Notes: a model not told the origin generated them from the sequence alone. A DNA stretch of 64,000 bases from Thiodiazotropha sp037384425 (GCA_037384425.1 JARROA010000003.1:124001-188000); one strand, 5' to 3'. Positions 1-7,830 are shown, numbered from the stretch's first letter. A program made the numbers and translations.

Positions 1-185
1 CCCTGGAGCGGGCTGTACGCCAGGACCCCGCCCGCCTGAATCTGCATCTCGCGCTGCTGGAGATCTACCGTCACCTGCGCGACCGACACCATGTCGAGGC
101 GGTATGGCAGTCGTTGCAGGGCATGCAGAATCCTGCCGCAACCGAATGGCGACGGCTGCTCAATCAATTGGAGGAACAGGCATGA
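1..185 (+). CDS. C-terminal end of a TPR-like protein (partial)
   Basis: The first 185 bases carry the last 60 residues of a protein that begins outside the window; the frame is open from base 3 to a TGA at 183-185. The tail is helical and rich in Leu, Ala, Arg and Gln, with a TPR-like stretch (RLNLHLALLEIYRHLRD) of the kind found at the ends of FimV-type or other tetratricopeptide proteins. Its stop overlaps the next start in an ATGA, so it is probably the upstream member of the GTPase/roadblock operon. The family call rests on residue pattern only and is tentative. Confidence 0.6.
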   Translation, partial: LERAVRQDPARLNLHLALLEIYRHLRDRHHVEAVWQSLQGMQNPAATEWRRLLNQLEEQA

Positions 186-1351
186 ACGCCATCGCCGAAC
201 CCACCACCTCACCGGTCCGGATCGGTGCCATCGCCATGGACCAGCGGCAACGCTATACCCTGCGCATGCTCTTCAGCAGCAAGTGCAACAACCGCTATCA
301 GCTGGTGGAAGAGTCGTCGGCGCAGATCTGTCTGCTTGATCTGGACAGTTACGGCGGCGAGCAGCTGTGGCAGGAGTTCCGTCAGCGTCAGCCCCGACAA
401 CCGCTGATCCTGGTCTCCCTGCGGGAGCAAGCGGTTGCGGATCCGCATACCCTCTTCGTACGCAAGCCGATCCCGGTGCAGAGCCTGATCGATGCCATCG
501 AACGGCAGTGCCATCGACTGTCGAGGGTAGCAGACGTCACCACGGCGCTCTCCCCCGAGCCTGAGCCGGCACTGCCCGAGGTCAGGCCATCCGTCGCCCG
601 GACGCCGCGATCGCGCACAACGGCACACAGAGCAGCTTCGATCATGAGCGCCGCCACGGAGCAGACCTTTGTCGGCATGGCCCCCGATATCGATCCCCAG
701 GATCCCGCCCAGACAAGTAGGGTCTACTACAACCCTGAACACTATCTGCAGGGGCATCTGCAACAGGCCCTGAATCTAGCGGTACGCCATAACCGCAATG
801 TGGCCATCGAAGGACCCTGGCCGACGATGGAACTGCTGATCGAGGAGCACAAGGTGCGCGTCGCGGTCGAGGAGCGCCACCTGCGACCCCATTGTACGCT
901 CCCCGACGCCACACTGGAGCTGAGGCTGCGGCAGTTCGACGACGGCGGCCAGCTCGATGACGCCGGCCAGTCCTACGCCCTGCCGGCCCTGTTCTGGAAA
1001 GTGGCGCTCTGGGCCTCTCGCGGACGGCTTCCCATGGGCACCAGCCTCAGCCAGCCGATCTACCTGTGCCGCTGGCCCAATTTCACCCGTCTGGAAGTGA
1101 CGCCCTACGCCCTGGCCATCGCCGCACTCTGGTCCGAACAACCCCGTTCGCTGATCGATACGGCGAAGCATCTGCGGATCCCGCAGCGCTACGTCTTCGC
1201 CTTCTATAGCGCCGCAAAATCGTTGCAGCTGGCGGGAGAGACCCGGCGCGCTGCGGATACCCTGATCGCCCCGGAGGCAATCGCCGCCTCACATCAGCGT
1301 GGTCTCTTCGGCAGACTGCTGAACCGACTCAGAGCAGGAGCGAAAGCATGA
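182..1351 (+). CDS. Receiver-like domain protein of the GTPase/roadblock operon
   Basis: A 389-residue protein. The start is taken at the ATG overlapping the previous stop (ATGA). Residues about 10-110 resemble a degenerate CheY-type receiver: an acidic strand LLDLD (51-55) could supply a phospho-acceptor Asp, and VRKPI with Lys95 fits the conserved receiver lysine. A low-complexity Pro/Arg/Ala linker (about 125-160) follows. A distinct C-terminal domain (about 175-370) contains well-formed patterns such as FWKVALWASRGRLPMG and RIPQRYVFAFYSAAKSL that I cannot assign to a named family. The next gene (small GTPase) starts within its stop codon. A role as an output or adaptor protein of the GTPase module is inference. 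Confidence 0.75.
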   Translation: MNAIAEPTTSPVRIGAIAMDQRQRYTLRMLFSSKCNNRYQLVEESSAQICLLDLDSYGGEQLWQEFRQRQPRQPLILVSLREQAVADPHTLFVRKPIPVQSLIDAIERQCHRLSRVADVTTALSPEPEPALPEVRPSVARTPRSRTTAHRAASIMSAATEQTFVGMAPDIDPQDPAQTSRVYYNPEHYLQGHLQQALNLAVRHNRNVAIEGPWPTMELLIEEHKVRVAVEERHLRPHCTLPDATLELRLRQFDDGGQLDDAGQSYALPALFWKVALWASRGRLPMGTSLSQPIYLCRWPNFTRLEVTPYALAIAALWSEQPRSLIDTAKHLRIPQRYVFAFYSAAKSLQLAGETRRAADTLIAPEAIAASHQRGLFGRLLNRLRAGAKA

Positions 1352-1884
1352 ACGACTTCAAGATCATCTTCAGTGGCCCGGTGGGCGCCGGCAAGACCAC
1401 CGCCATCGGCGCCATCAGCGACACGGCACCGGTCACCACCGATGAAATGGCGACTGACATGACCCGCTCGCAAAAGCCGGGAACCACCGTGGCCATGGAC
1501 TACGGCATGCTCAAACTGGGCGAGAACGAACGCATTCATCTCTACGGAACCCCCGGCCAGGAGCGCTTCAACTTCATGTGGGAGATCCTCACCCAGGGGG
1601 GCTTGGGTCTGATCCTGCTGGTGAACAACAGCCGTCCCGACCCCTTTGGTGACATGCAGTTCTTTCTCAATGCGTTCAAGGGTTTCATCAACGGCAGCAA
1701 ACTGGTTATCGGCGTGACGCAGATGGATATCGTCAACAAACCGACCATCGATGACTACCACCTTCAGCTGGAGAGCAGTGGCGCCAAGATACCGATCTTC
1801 GAGGTGGATGCACGCGACAAGCGGGAAGTCTCACTGCTGGTGGAAGCGCTGCTCTACTCCATCGACCCCGGGCTGGACAGCTGA
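1348..1884 (+). CDS. Ras-like small GTPase (MglA/ATP-GTP-binding family)
   Basis: A 178-residue single-domain GTPase. The P-loop GPVGAGKT lies at residues 10-17, the G3 region reads GTPGQERF (67-74), and TQMD (124-127) occupies the G4 position normally NKxD or TKxD. The prokaryotic Ras-like family that includes MglA has this layout and usually partners with Roadblock/LC7 proteins acting as GAPs or scaffolds; two roadblock-type proteins are encoded directly downstream. The G3 motif has Gly in place of the usual Asp before TPGQ, a change also known in MglA-like proteins. It overlaps the upstream gene by four bases (ATGA). Likely a cytosolic switch for polarity, motility or signalling; which of these cannot be read from sequence. 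Confidence 0.88.
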   Translation: MNDFKIIFSGPVGAGKTTAIGAISDTAPVTTDEMATDMTRSQKPGTTVAMDYGMLKLGENERIHLYGTPGQERFNFMWEILTQGGLGLILLVNNSRPDPFGDMQFFLNAFKGFINGSKLVIGVTQMDIVNKPTIDDYHLQLESSGAKIPIFEVDARDKREVSLLVEALLYSIDPGLDS

Positions 1885-1887
1885 GCC

Positions 1888-2532
1888 GTGAGTGCCTATC
1901 GCCTCATCGCAGACCACTACGTCCTGCCGACACCGGCCGGCGCCTACACAGCGGTGGCACATCGGGGTGAGGACCCGGTACACCAGTTGTTATGCGCCCT
2001 GTTACGCCATGAGACCACCCCCCTGCTGACCCAGCAGGCGCTGGAACGCTGGACCGGTCAGCCTGAGCTGGAGGCCCAGGAAAGTCTCTATCTGGCACAA
2101 AGCCACGTCTGGATCGAGGGCTTCACACAATCCAGACAGACACCAGGCGGCGCCCTCGAGACTTTGCTGCCTGATCTGCTGCCCGGTCTGTCCGACAGCG
2201 GCAAGGTGTTGCTGGCCGACGCTCACGGCTTCTGTGTGGCGTGCGCTGGATTCACCCATGAGGCGGGCGTGGAGCTCTCCGCGCTCAGCGCCGACATCGC
2301 CTCGCTGGACGACCGTCACGGCGGTTTGCTGCACCGAAACCTGCGTCTCTCCAGCGCGGCCTGGGCGCTGGTCGATGCGGCGGGCAACAGCCAGATCGGC
2401 TGCTGGCCGCTCTACATCGATGCGCTGCGTTTCGCCCTCGTGCTGCAGGGAGGACCGCGTTTCAATCAGCCCGCCTTTACCGAACTGGTGTGGGCCCTGA
2501 GCACACGCTATGCACAAAAGGAGCAGGAATAA
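1888..2532 (+). CDS. Roadblock-like protein of the GTPase operon (hypothetical)
   Basis: A 214-residue protein starting at GTG, three bases after the GTPase stop. The N-terminal half (about 1-85) is mostly helical and not recognised. The C-terminal half (about 95-205) has the alternating strand/helix pattern of a Roadblock/LC7 fold: a strand reading VLLADAHGFCVACAGF, a helix (ELSALSADIASL), then LVDAAGNSQIGCWPLY. This resembles the canonical roadblock protein three genes downstream in layout but not closely in sequence. It probably works with the GTPase. The roadblock assignment is inference from pattern; the gene itself is well supported by frame and spacing. Confidence 0.7.
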   Translation: MSAYRLIADHYVLPTPAGAYTAVAHRGEDPVHQLLCALLRHETTPLLTQQALERWTGQPELEAQESLYLAQSHVWIEGFTQSRQTPGGALETLLPDLLPGLSDSGKVLLADAHGFCVACAGFTHEAGVELSALSADIASLDDRHGGLLHRNLRLSSAAWALVDAAGNSQIGCWPLYIDALRFALVLQGGPRFNQPAFTELVWALSTRYAQKEQE

Positions 2533-2596
2533 CACCCACCCACCGACCGACTCGCACCGACATCAGGGACACAATACAACGACAGGGAGATTCAGC

Positions 2597-3160
2597 ATGG
2601 AAAAGATGGATTTATCACGGCTGACAGCCTACGCCAAAGCCTTCACCGGACTCACGCCGGAAAAAGAGGCGTTGCTGATCGAGGCCGGCCCCGACATCAA
2701 GTCGGGACTGCCCGAGGTGACACAACACTTCTACGACACCCTGCAGACCATCGAGCGTACCGCGCCTTATATCGAGGGGCGGCTGGAACAGCTCAAGTCG
2801 ACCCACCTGGCCTGGCTGCAGGGGCTCTTCTCCGGTCCCTTCGACACCGACTACACCCAGGCCATGTACCGGGTGGGCGCGGTGCACGTGAAAGTCGGTC
2901 TGCCGGTGGAATTCATGTCCGGCGGCATGAGTCTCATCACGCAGGAACTCATCGAGCTCATCGGCAGAACCTATGGCGAAGATGCGTCGCGCTGCCGCGC
3001 TGTGTTGAAGGCCCTCAACGGCGTGATGGGCTTTTCCCTGCTGATCATGCAGCAGTCCTACCAGAACGCCTCCCTCGCCGCCGAGCTGGAGCGCTTCCTG
3101 TCCATCACCGGGATGAGCCGGAGCCTGTTCGAGAACCTCGCCGGCGCCTATCGCAGCTGA
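2597..3160 (+). CDS. Protoglobin-domain haem protein (globin-coupled-sensor type)
   Basis: A 187-residue protein; ATG at 2597 preceded by AGGGAG. Nearly the whole length is a protoglobin domain. The segment YRVGAVHVKVGLP contains His97 in the position of the proximal haem ligand of globin-coupled sensors (pattern RxGxxHxxxGL). Proteins of this family bind O2, NO or CO. There is no attached output domain, so a signal would have to pass to another protein, plausibly the receiver-like protein, the GTPase or the roadblock proteins encoded around it. It sits inside the same-strand operon between two roadblock-type genes, so the operon may respond to oxygen or NO. Confidence 0.88.
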   Translation: MEKMDLSRLTAYAKAFTGLTPEKEALLIEAGPDIKSGLPEVTQHFYDTLQTIERTAPYIEGRLEQLKSTHLAWLQGLFSGPFDTDYTQAMYRVGAVHVKVGLPVEFMSGGMSLITQELIELIGRTYGEDASRCRAVLKALNGVMGFSLLIMQQSYQNASLAAELERFLSITGMSRSLFENLAGAYRS

Positions 3161-3190
3161 CTTTCATACCCATTGCAAGGAGAGACTCCC

Positions 3191-3553
3191 ATGCGTGCTG
3201 ACATGCTCGATTCCGTACTCAGTGAACTCAACGGCACTTCCGCCGACATCGAGGCCTCGGCCGTGATCTCGACCGACGGCCTGATCATGGCCTCGCAACT
3301 GCCCCAATCCCTTGACGAAGACCGGGTCGGCGCCATGAGTGCGGCCATGCTCTCACTCGGCGACCGTACCGCCCAGGAGCTGGCCAGGGGAGAGCTGGAG
3401 CAGGTACTGGTCAAGGGCGCCGGCGGTTATGTGCTGATGGCCCATGCCGGTCCCGAGGCGGTGGTGACCGTGCTGGCCAAACCGAACGCCAAGCTGGGAC
3501 TCATCTTTCTCGACGTCAAACGGGCGGCGGAGAGCATCGAGAAACTGATCTGA
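3191..3553 (+). CDS. Roadblock/LC7 domain protein
   Basis: A 120-residue protein that is essentially one Roadblock/LC7 domain: SDIEASAVISTDGLIM-like first strands, a long helix (MSAAMLSLGDRTAQELARG) and the strand LVKGAGGYVLMAHA. The ATG at 3191 is chosen over one 18 bases upstream because AAGGAGAG (3177-3184) sits at normal spacing before it. Family members bind Ras-like GTPases of the MglA type and act as GTPase-activating or scaffold proteins; the GTPase four genes upstream in the operon is the obvious partner. It is the last full-length gene of the operon. Confidence 0.9.
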   Translation: MRADMLDSVLSELNGTSADIEASAVISTDGLIMASQLPQSLDEDRVGAMSAAMLSLGDRTAQELARGELEQVLVKGAGGYVLMAHAGPEAVVTVLAKPNAKLGLIFLDVKRAAESIEKLI

Positions 3554-3579
3554 AGCCGAGGCGACACAAGAGGTGGATC

Positions 3580-3654
3580 ATGTGCGAGAACACTTTCAAT
3601 CAAACCCTACTGCAGGTATTGATCAGTAAAGCACCGCGTTGGCGGCGGCCTTAA
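3580..3654 (+). CDS. Possible 24-residue small ORF
   Basis: An ATG preceded by AGAGGTGG opens a 24-codon frame ending in TAA, 26 bases after the roadblock gene. The peptide begins MCENTFNQTLLQVLI and ends in a basic RWRRP tail. Its 3' end overlaps the convergent sdhE stop. It could be a real small protein of the operon, the remnant of a longer gene, or chance. I do not recognise it. Confidence 0.2.
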   Translation: MCENTFNQTLLQVLISKAPRWRRP

Positions 3655-3917
3655 GCCACTTGGGTGGCGCGGATGGATTCCAACAGTTCCTGAAACTCGT
3701 CGTCGTCCGGATTCTCTCCCCCAACGCACCAGGCGTGGATGATCGGATCGGGGAACTCCAGAAGCTGGTGAAAATGTCGCTGCAGGCGGGGGCTGAGGTC
3801 AGGATAGAGCTGATCGACAAAGGCCTCCAGCAGGACGTCGAGTTCGAGCATACCGCGACGGCACTGCCAGCGCAGCCGTTCGATGTTTCTGAGGTCTTCG
3901 TCAGAGATGATCTTCAT
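3651..3917 (-). CDS. sdhE: SdhE, FAD assembly factor for succinate dehydrogenase
   Basis: An 88-residue protein of the SdhE/Sdh5 (DUF339) family. The family signature RGMLELD follows a WQCRR segment near residues 18-27, matching the conserved RGxxE element through which SdhE contacts SdhA during covalent flavinylation. Length is normal for the family. It lies 206 bases downstream of sdhB on the same strand, at the end of a sdhCDAB-E cluster, which supports the call. It is convergent with the roadblock operon. Confidence 0.93.
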   Translation of the reverse strand: MKIISDEDLRNIERLRWQCRRGMLELDVLLEAFVDQLYPDLSPRLQRHFHQLLEFPDPIIHAWCVGGENPDDDEFQELLESIRATQVA

Positions 3918-4123
3918 GCTATATCCGGGTCAACGTAGCGGATCGGGTACCTTTGGGTTCCGAACCGACGCCAATTGCTGATTCCCTTTTGCAAATAGAT
4001 GCGGCGCTATCTCACCCTGCAGTCACTCGATCGATTCAAATGTCCAACAGTCCACTGAATCTAACACAAATATTTAATATCGAAAAACCACTTCTACTTT
4101 CAAGTTCATCTGAGGAACAAGCT

Positions 4124-4816
4124 TCAGATGGCATCCTTCAACATGATCGCCTTGATATGGCCGATCGCCTTAGTCGGGTTGAGCCCCTTGGGACAGGCCT
4201 CCACGCAGTTCATGATGGTGTGGCAACGGAACAGCTTGTAGGGACCTTCCAGATTGTTGAGACGCTCCTCCTTGGCCTGGTCGCGGCTGTCGGCCAGGAA
4301 GCGACAGGCGCTGAGCAGGGCCTGGGGACCGAGAAACTTCTCCGGGTTCCACCAGAAAGAGGGACAGGCGGTGGAGCAGCAACCGCACATGATGCACTCA
4401 TAGAGGCCGTCCAGCTCGTCGCGCTCTTCAGGCGACTGCAGGATCTCGGTCTCAGGCAGCGGTTCCTTGCGGATCAGCCAGGGATCGACCTGCTTGTACT
4501 GAGCGTAGAACTGGCTCATGTCGACCACCAGGTCCCGTACCACCGGTCGCCCCGGAAAGGGTCGCACCACCACCGGCTCCTTGAGCTCGGTAAGCGGCGT
4601 GATACAGGCCAGCTTGTTGCTGCCGTTGACGTTGACACCGTCGGAACCGCAAACGCCTTCGCCGCAGGAGTGGCGGAAGGTGAAGGATTCGTCCTGGGCC
4701 TGGATCGCCAGCAGGGCGTCGCGCAGCATCATGCCCTGGCGCGCCTCGACCTCGAACTCCTGCATATACGGTTCGTTGTCGCTCTCCGGGTTGTAGCGAT
4801 AGACGCTGAATTTCAT
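4124..4816 (-). CDS. sdhB: Succinate dehydrogenase iron-sulfur subunit
   Basis: A 230-residue protein carrying all three iron-sulfur clusters of SdhB: the [2Fe-2S] set in RHSCGEGVCGSDG with a later Cys in NKLAC, then the bacterial-type ferredoxin set CIMCGCCSTACP, and a second group in CHTIMNCVEACPKGL. It passes electrons from the SdhA flavin to the membrane anchor SdhC/SdhD and ubiquinone. The ATG at 4816 is the natural start (MKFSVYRYNPE). It is separated from sdhA by 350 bases holding a long inverted-repeat element, unusual for an operon in which these genes normally sit almost end to end. Confidence 0.97.
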   Translation of the reverse strand: MKFSVYRYNPESDNEPYMQEFEVEARQGMMLRDALLAIQAQDESFTFRHSCGEGVCGSDGVNVNGSNKLACITPLTELKEPVVVRPFPGRPVVRDLVVDMSQFYAQYKQVDPWLIRKEPLPETEILQSPEERDELDGLYECIMCGCCSTACPSFWWNPEKFLGPQALLSACRFLADSRDQAKEERLNNLEGPYKLFRCHTIMNCVEACPKGLNPTKAIGHIKAIMLKDAI

Positions 4817-4892
4817 TTCAAAACCTCGTTGCTTTGAGTGTTTGTTTCCTGATTACCTACGTCACTCAGCCAAAGGAACGCTAGTGAGCGGC

Positions 4893-5149
4893 AGTTTTGA
4901 GTGTTGAGTTCATGCGTTCGCTGCGCTCACGGGATTTATGTCCCCCCTCTCCCTGGCCCTCTCCCGTGAGGGGAGAGGGGACGATCTTTTCGAATGCATC
5001 GAATGCCTCTGGTCAGCACAGAGAAACAAGCTGTCTGTTTTTCCGCCTGTCCTGATCCGTGCATCCCCTCTCCCCCTGCGGGTGAGGGCCAGGGAGAGTG
5101 GGTTAAAAAAACCGTGAGCGCAGCGAACACCCCAACTCAAAACTAAAAC
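4893..5149. repeat. Long imperfect inverted repeat (MITE-like) between sdhA and sdhB
   Basis: Two arms of roughly 87 bases (about 4893-4980 and 5064-5149) are imperfect reverse complements around a non-coding centre of about 83 bases. Shared blocks include AGTTTTGAGT at the outer ends, TTCGCTGCGCTCACGG, CTCTCCCTGGCCCTC and GGGAGAGGGG. No transposase or other coding sequence is present. The layout fits a non-autonomous palindromic element. Its outer blocks resemble those of the element at 7697-7830. It occupies nearly all of the sdhA-sdhB gap. Confidence 0.7.
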
Positions 5150-5166
5150 TCATCACGCAAAACCCA

Positions 5167-6927
5167 TCAATACACTCGTTCCTTGGGCGGAAAGCTCTCC
5201 ACGGTCAATGGCTGCGAGCGCACGCCTTTGTAGTCGAGCCTGTCACCCTCCCGCCAGTAGAGGGTGTGTTTCATCCAGTTGGCATCGTCCCGCTTCGGGT
5301 GGTCGGGGCGTGAGTGGGCGCCGCGGCTCTCCTTGCGGTGCAGGGCCGAAACCGCGATGGAGAATCCCACATCGATCATGTTCTCCAACTCGAGCGCTTC
5401 GGTACGGTTGGTGTTGAAAGTGCTGGAGTGGTCGGTCAACCGCACCTCGGCCAGCTTTTCGCGGATGGCGCGTAGCTTCTCCACGCCCTCCTGCATCATC
5501 TCCTCGACCCGGAACACGCCGGCGTGGTCCTCCATGGTCTTGCGGAACTCGCTGCGCAGTTCGCTGACAGTGATGCCGTCGCCCTGGGCGTCCCACTTCT
5601 GCAGCCGCGCCACGGCCGATTCCACACCCGCCTCGTCCAGCGGACGATGGCTAGGGTTGTCGCGCACATAGTCGATGATGTTCTTGCCCGCCAGACGGCC
5701 GAAGACCAGGATATCGAGCAGGGAGTTGCCACCCAGACGGTTGGCGCCGTGCACCGAGGCGCAGGCGCACTCGCCGGCGGCGTAGAGACCGGGCAGATGC
5801 TCACCATCGTCATCGGCGGTGGGCATGACACGGCCGAAACGGTCGGTGGGGATGCCACCCATCACGTAGTGGGCGGTGGGGAAGACCGGTATCGGATCCT
5901 TCACCGGATCGACCCCGGCGAAGATCTTGGAACTCTCTCGGATACCGGGCAGGCGCTTGGCGATCACCTCCTCGTCGAGATGGTTGACCTTGAGCATCAC
6001 ATGGTCCGCCTCGGGACCGCAGCCCCTGCCCTCGCGCACCTCGGTGACGATAGAGCGGGCCACCACGTCGCGGCTGGCCAGGTCCTTGGCGTTGGGGGCG
6101 TACTTCTCCATGAAGCGCTCGCCGTCCTTGTTGATCAGGTAACCGCCCTCGCCGCGCACCCCCTCGGTGATCAGCATGCCCTTGCCGGCGATGCCGGTGG
6201 GGTGGAACTGGAAGAACTCCATGTCCATCAGCGGCAGCCCGGCGCGCAGCACCATGGCCATGCCGTCGCCGGTGTTGATGTGGGCGTTGCTGGTGGTACG
6301 GAAGACCTGGCCGCAACCGCCGGTGGCGAGCAGGGTGGTCTTCGACTCGATCAGCAACGGCTGGCCGGTGGCGATGTTGAGCACCAGGGCGCCGAGCACG
6401 ATGCCTTCGCCGTCCCTGATCAGGTCGATGGCGAAGTACTCGTCGAAGAAGTGGGTTCTGGCGCGGATGTTCTGCTGGTAGAGGGTGTGCAATATGGCAT
6501 GGCCGGTACGGTCCGCCGCGGCACAGGTCCTCGATGCCTGCTCACCACCGAAGTTCTGGCTCTGACCGCCGAAGGCGCGCTGATAGATCTTGCCGTTGGG
6601 CAGGCGCGAGAAGGGCACGCCGTTGTGTTCCAGCTCGTAGACCGTCGGGATCGCCTCCCGGCACATGTATTCGATGGCGTCCTGGTCGCCCAGGTAGTCG
6701 GAGCCCTTGACCGTATCGAACATGTGCCAATGCCAGTTGTCCGGTGCCACATTGGCCAAAGCGGCATTCACGCCACCCTGGGCCGCCACGGTGTGAGACC
6801 GGGTGGGAAAGACCTTGGAGACCACCGCCACCTTGAGATTGGCGTTGGCCAACTGCAGGGCCGCGTTGAGCCCGGCACCGCCGGCGCCGAGGATCAGGGT
6901 ATCGAATCGTTGCTTTTCCAATGCCAT
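5167..6927 (-). CDS. sdhA: Succinate dehydrogenase flavoprotein subunit
   Basis: A 586-residue flavoprotein of normal length. The FAD-binding GAGGAG lies at residues 14-19. His45 in PTRSHTVAAQGG fits the histidine that carries covalent FAD in SdhA. FQFHPTGI and later RGGHSRPD-type segments (here RGAHSRPDHP near the C-terminus) are characteristic. It oxidises succinate to fumarate at the cytoplasmic face of the membrane. It lies 27 bases downstream of sdhD; sdhB follows after the inverted-repeat element. Both the flavin attachment site and the substrate region look intact. Confidence 0.97.
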   Translation of the reverse strand: MALEKQRFDTLILGAGGAGLNAALQLANANLKVAVVSKVFPTRSHTVAAQGGVNAALANVAPDNWHWHMFDTVKGSDYLGDQDAIEYMCREAIPTVYELEHNGVPFSRLPNGKIYQRAFGGQSQNFGGEQASRTCAAADRTGHAILHTLYQQNIRARTHFFDEYFAIDLIRDGEGIVLGALVLNIATGQPLLIESKTTLLATGGCGQVFRTTSNAHINTGDGMAMVLRAGLPLMDMEFFQFHPTGIAGKGMLITEGVRGEGGYLINKDGERFMEKYAPNAKDLASRDVVARSIVTEVREGRGCGPEADHVMLKVNHLDEEVIAKRLPGIRESSKIFAGVDPVKDPIPVFPTAHYVMGGIPTDRFGRVMPTADDDGEHLPGLYAAGECACASVHGANRLGGNSLLDILVFGRLAGKNIIDYVRDNPSHRPLDEAGVESAVARLQKWDAQGDGITVSELRSEFRKTMEDHAGVFRVEEMMQEGVEKLRAIREKLAEVRLTDHSSTFNTNRTEALELENMIDVGFSIAVSALHRKESRGAHSRPDHPKRDDANWMKHTLYWREGDRLDYKGVRSQPLTVESFPPKERVY

Positions 6928-6954
6928 GTATGTTGATCCTGTGGTTTTTTATCG

Positions 6955-7296
6955 TCAGGCGATTTGCGCCAGTATGATGATCTTCAGCGTCCAGGCGGCG
7001 CAGCCCACCAGCACGAAACCGATCACTGTGAGCACGGAGATCCGGATGGCTGTGGGATGGACATAGTCGATGATGACGTCGCGGATGCCGACCCAGGCGT
7101 GCAGCAACAGGGAGGCGAAGAAGAGCAGCACGGCCAGTGAGACCAGAGGCTGCGCCACCCAATCACGCCAGGCGGTGAAATCGGCCGGCGCGCTGAAGAT
7201 CATGTGCTGCAGCAGGTAGAAGATGAACAGGATCAGATAGATGGCGGTGGCCCGTTGCAGAAACCAGGCCCGCAGTCCGCTGGCGCGTCGACTCAT
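6955..7296 (-). CDS. sdhD: Succinate dehydrogenase membrane anchor SdhD
   Basis: A 113-residue membrane protein with three hydrophobic segments (about residues 18-33, 49-70 and 86-110). The start is the ATG at 7296, which overlaps the sdhC stop in an ATGA. The segment LHAWVGIRDVIIDYVH (around 65-80) is the conserved SdhD stretch, with His66 a candidate haem b ligand. With SdhC it anchors the enzyme and forms the ubiquinone site. A longer in-frame reading to 7353 would run into sdhC and has no better start signal. Confidence 0.93.
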   Translation of the reverse strand: MSRRASGLRAWFLQRATAIYLILFIFYLLQHMIFSAPADFTAWRDWVAQPLVSLAVLLFFASLLLHAWVGIRDVIIDYVHPTAIRISVLTVIGFVLVGCAAWTLKIIILAQIA

Positions 7297-7673
7297 GAGA
7301 GACCTCCCATCAGAATCAGGGCCAGCACCGGCGCGGCGACAATCACCGCCCATGCGGTCTGGCGGTAAAGGGGTTTCTCCACCCCGATATCGATGTCGAT
7401 CAGCAGATAGCGGATACCGGCCAGCAAGTGGTGCATCAACCCCCAGATAAACAGGAACAAGATCAGCTTGACCAGCAGGTTGCCGAACAGCGCCGCCGCG
7501 TCGGCAAAGCCTTGCGGTCCGGACAGAGAGAGATCGAGCAGGTAGACCAGCAGAGGAATGCTCAACACCATCACTACGCCGGTGACGCGGTGGATGATCG
7601 ACATGATGCCCGCCACCGGCAGGCGTATCTGCATGAGGTTGAGAAAGACCGGTCTGGGTTTGGCTTGTTGCAT
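7293..7673 (-). CDS. sdhC: Succinate dehydrogenase cytochrome b556 subunit SdhC
   Basis: A 126-residue protein with three membrane helices. The conserved SIIHRVTGV (His28, Arg29) near the first helix and the HH pair at residues 81-82 (GLMHHLLAGIRYL) match the SdhC family, in which a histidine of the second helix ligates haem b. It is the first gene of sdhCDAB and its stop overlaps the sdhD start. Upstream, a second inverted-repeat element separates it from maeB, so its promoter would have to lie in or near that element, or transcription reads through from maeB. Confidence 0.95.
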   Translation of the reverse strand: MQQAKPRPVFLNLMQIRLPVAGIMSIIHRVTGVVMVLSIPLLVYLLDLSLSGPQGFADAAALFGNLLVKLILFLFIWGLMHHLLAGIRYLLIDIDIGVEKPLYRQTAWAVIVAAPVLALILMGGLS

Positions 7674-7696
7674 AATTCTCCGTCCGTCTCTTGTTG

Positions 7697-7830
7697 TTAA
7701 TTTTGAATTCAGAATTGTGAATGTTGAATTATAGTGCTCGCTGCGCGAGCGATTTGTTTAAATTCAAATTCAACATGCGTGCAGCGCTCACAGACAATTC
7801 AAAATCCAACATTCACAATTCATAATTAAT
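7697..7830. repeat. Long AT-rich inverted repeat between maeB and sdhC
   Basis: A 134-base near-palindrome: TTAATT...TTGTGAATGTTGAATT on the left matches the reverse complement of the right end, with an inner GCTCGCTGCGCGAGC mini-palindrome. It stops just before the maeB stop codon. The run GAATGTTGAATT followed by GCTCGCTGCGC lines up with GAGTGTTGAGTT followed by TTCGCTGCGC in the 4893-5149 element, suggesting one repeat family. No coding potential. Confidence 0.65.

Noticed and set aside
4981..5063. Core of the inverted repeat considered as a transposase or structured RNA gene
   Set aside because: Only about 83 bases, no open frame of note and no known RNA motif.
5524..6936. A 470-codon open frame opposite sdhA
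   Set aside because: Antisense shadow of sdhA; composition is repetitive and no family pattern is visible.
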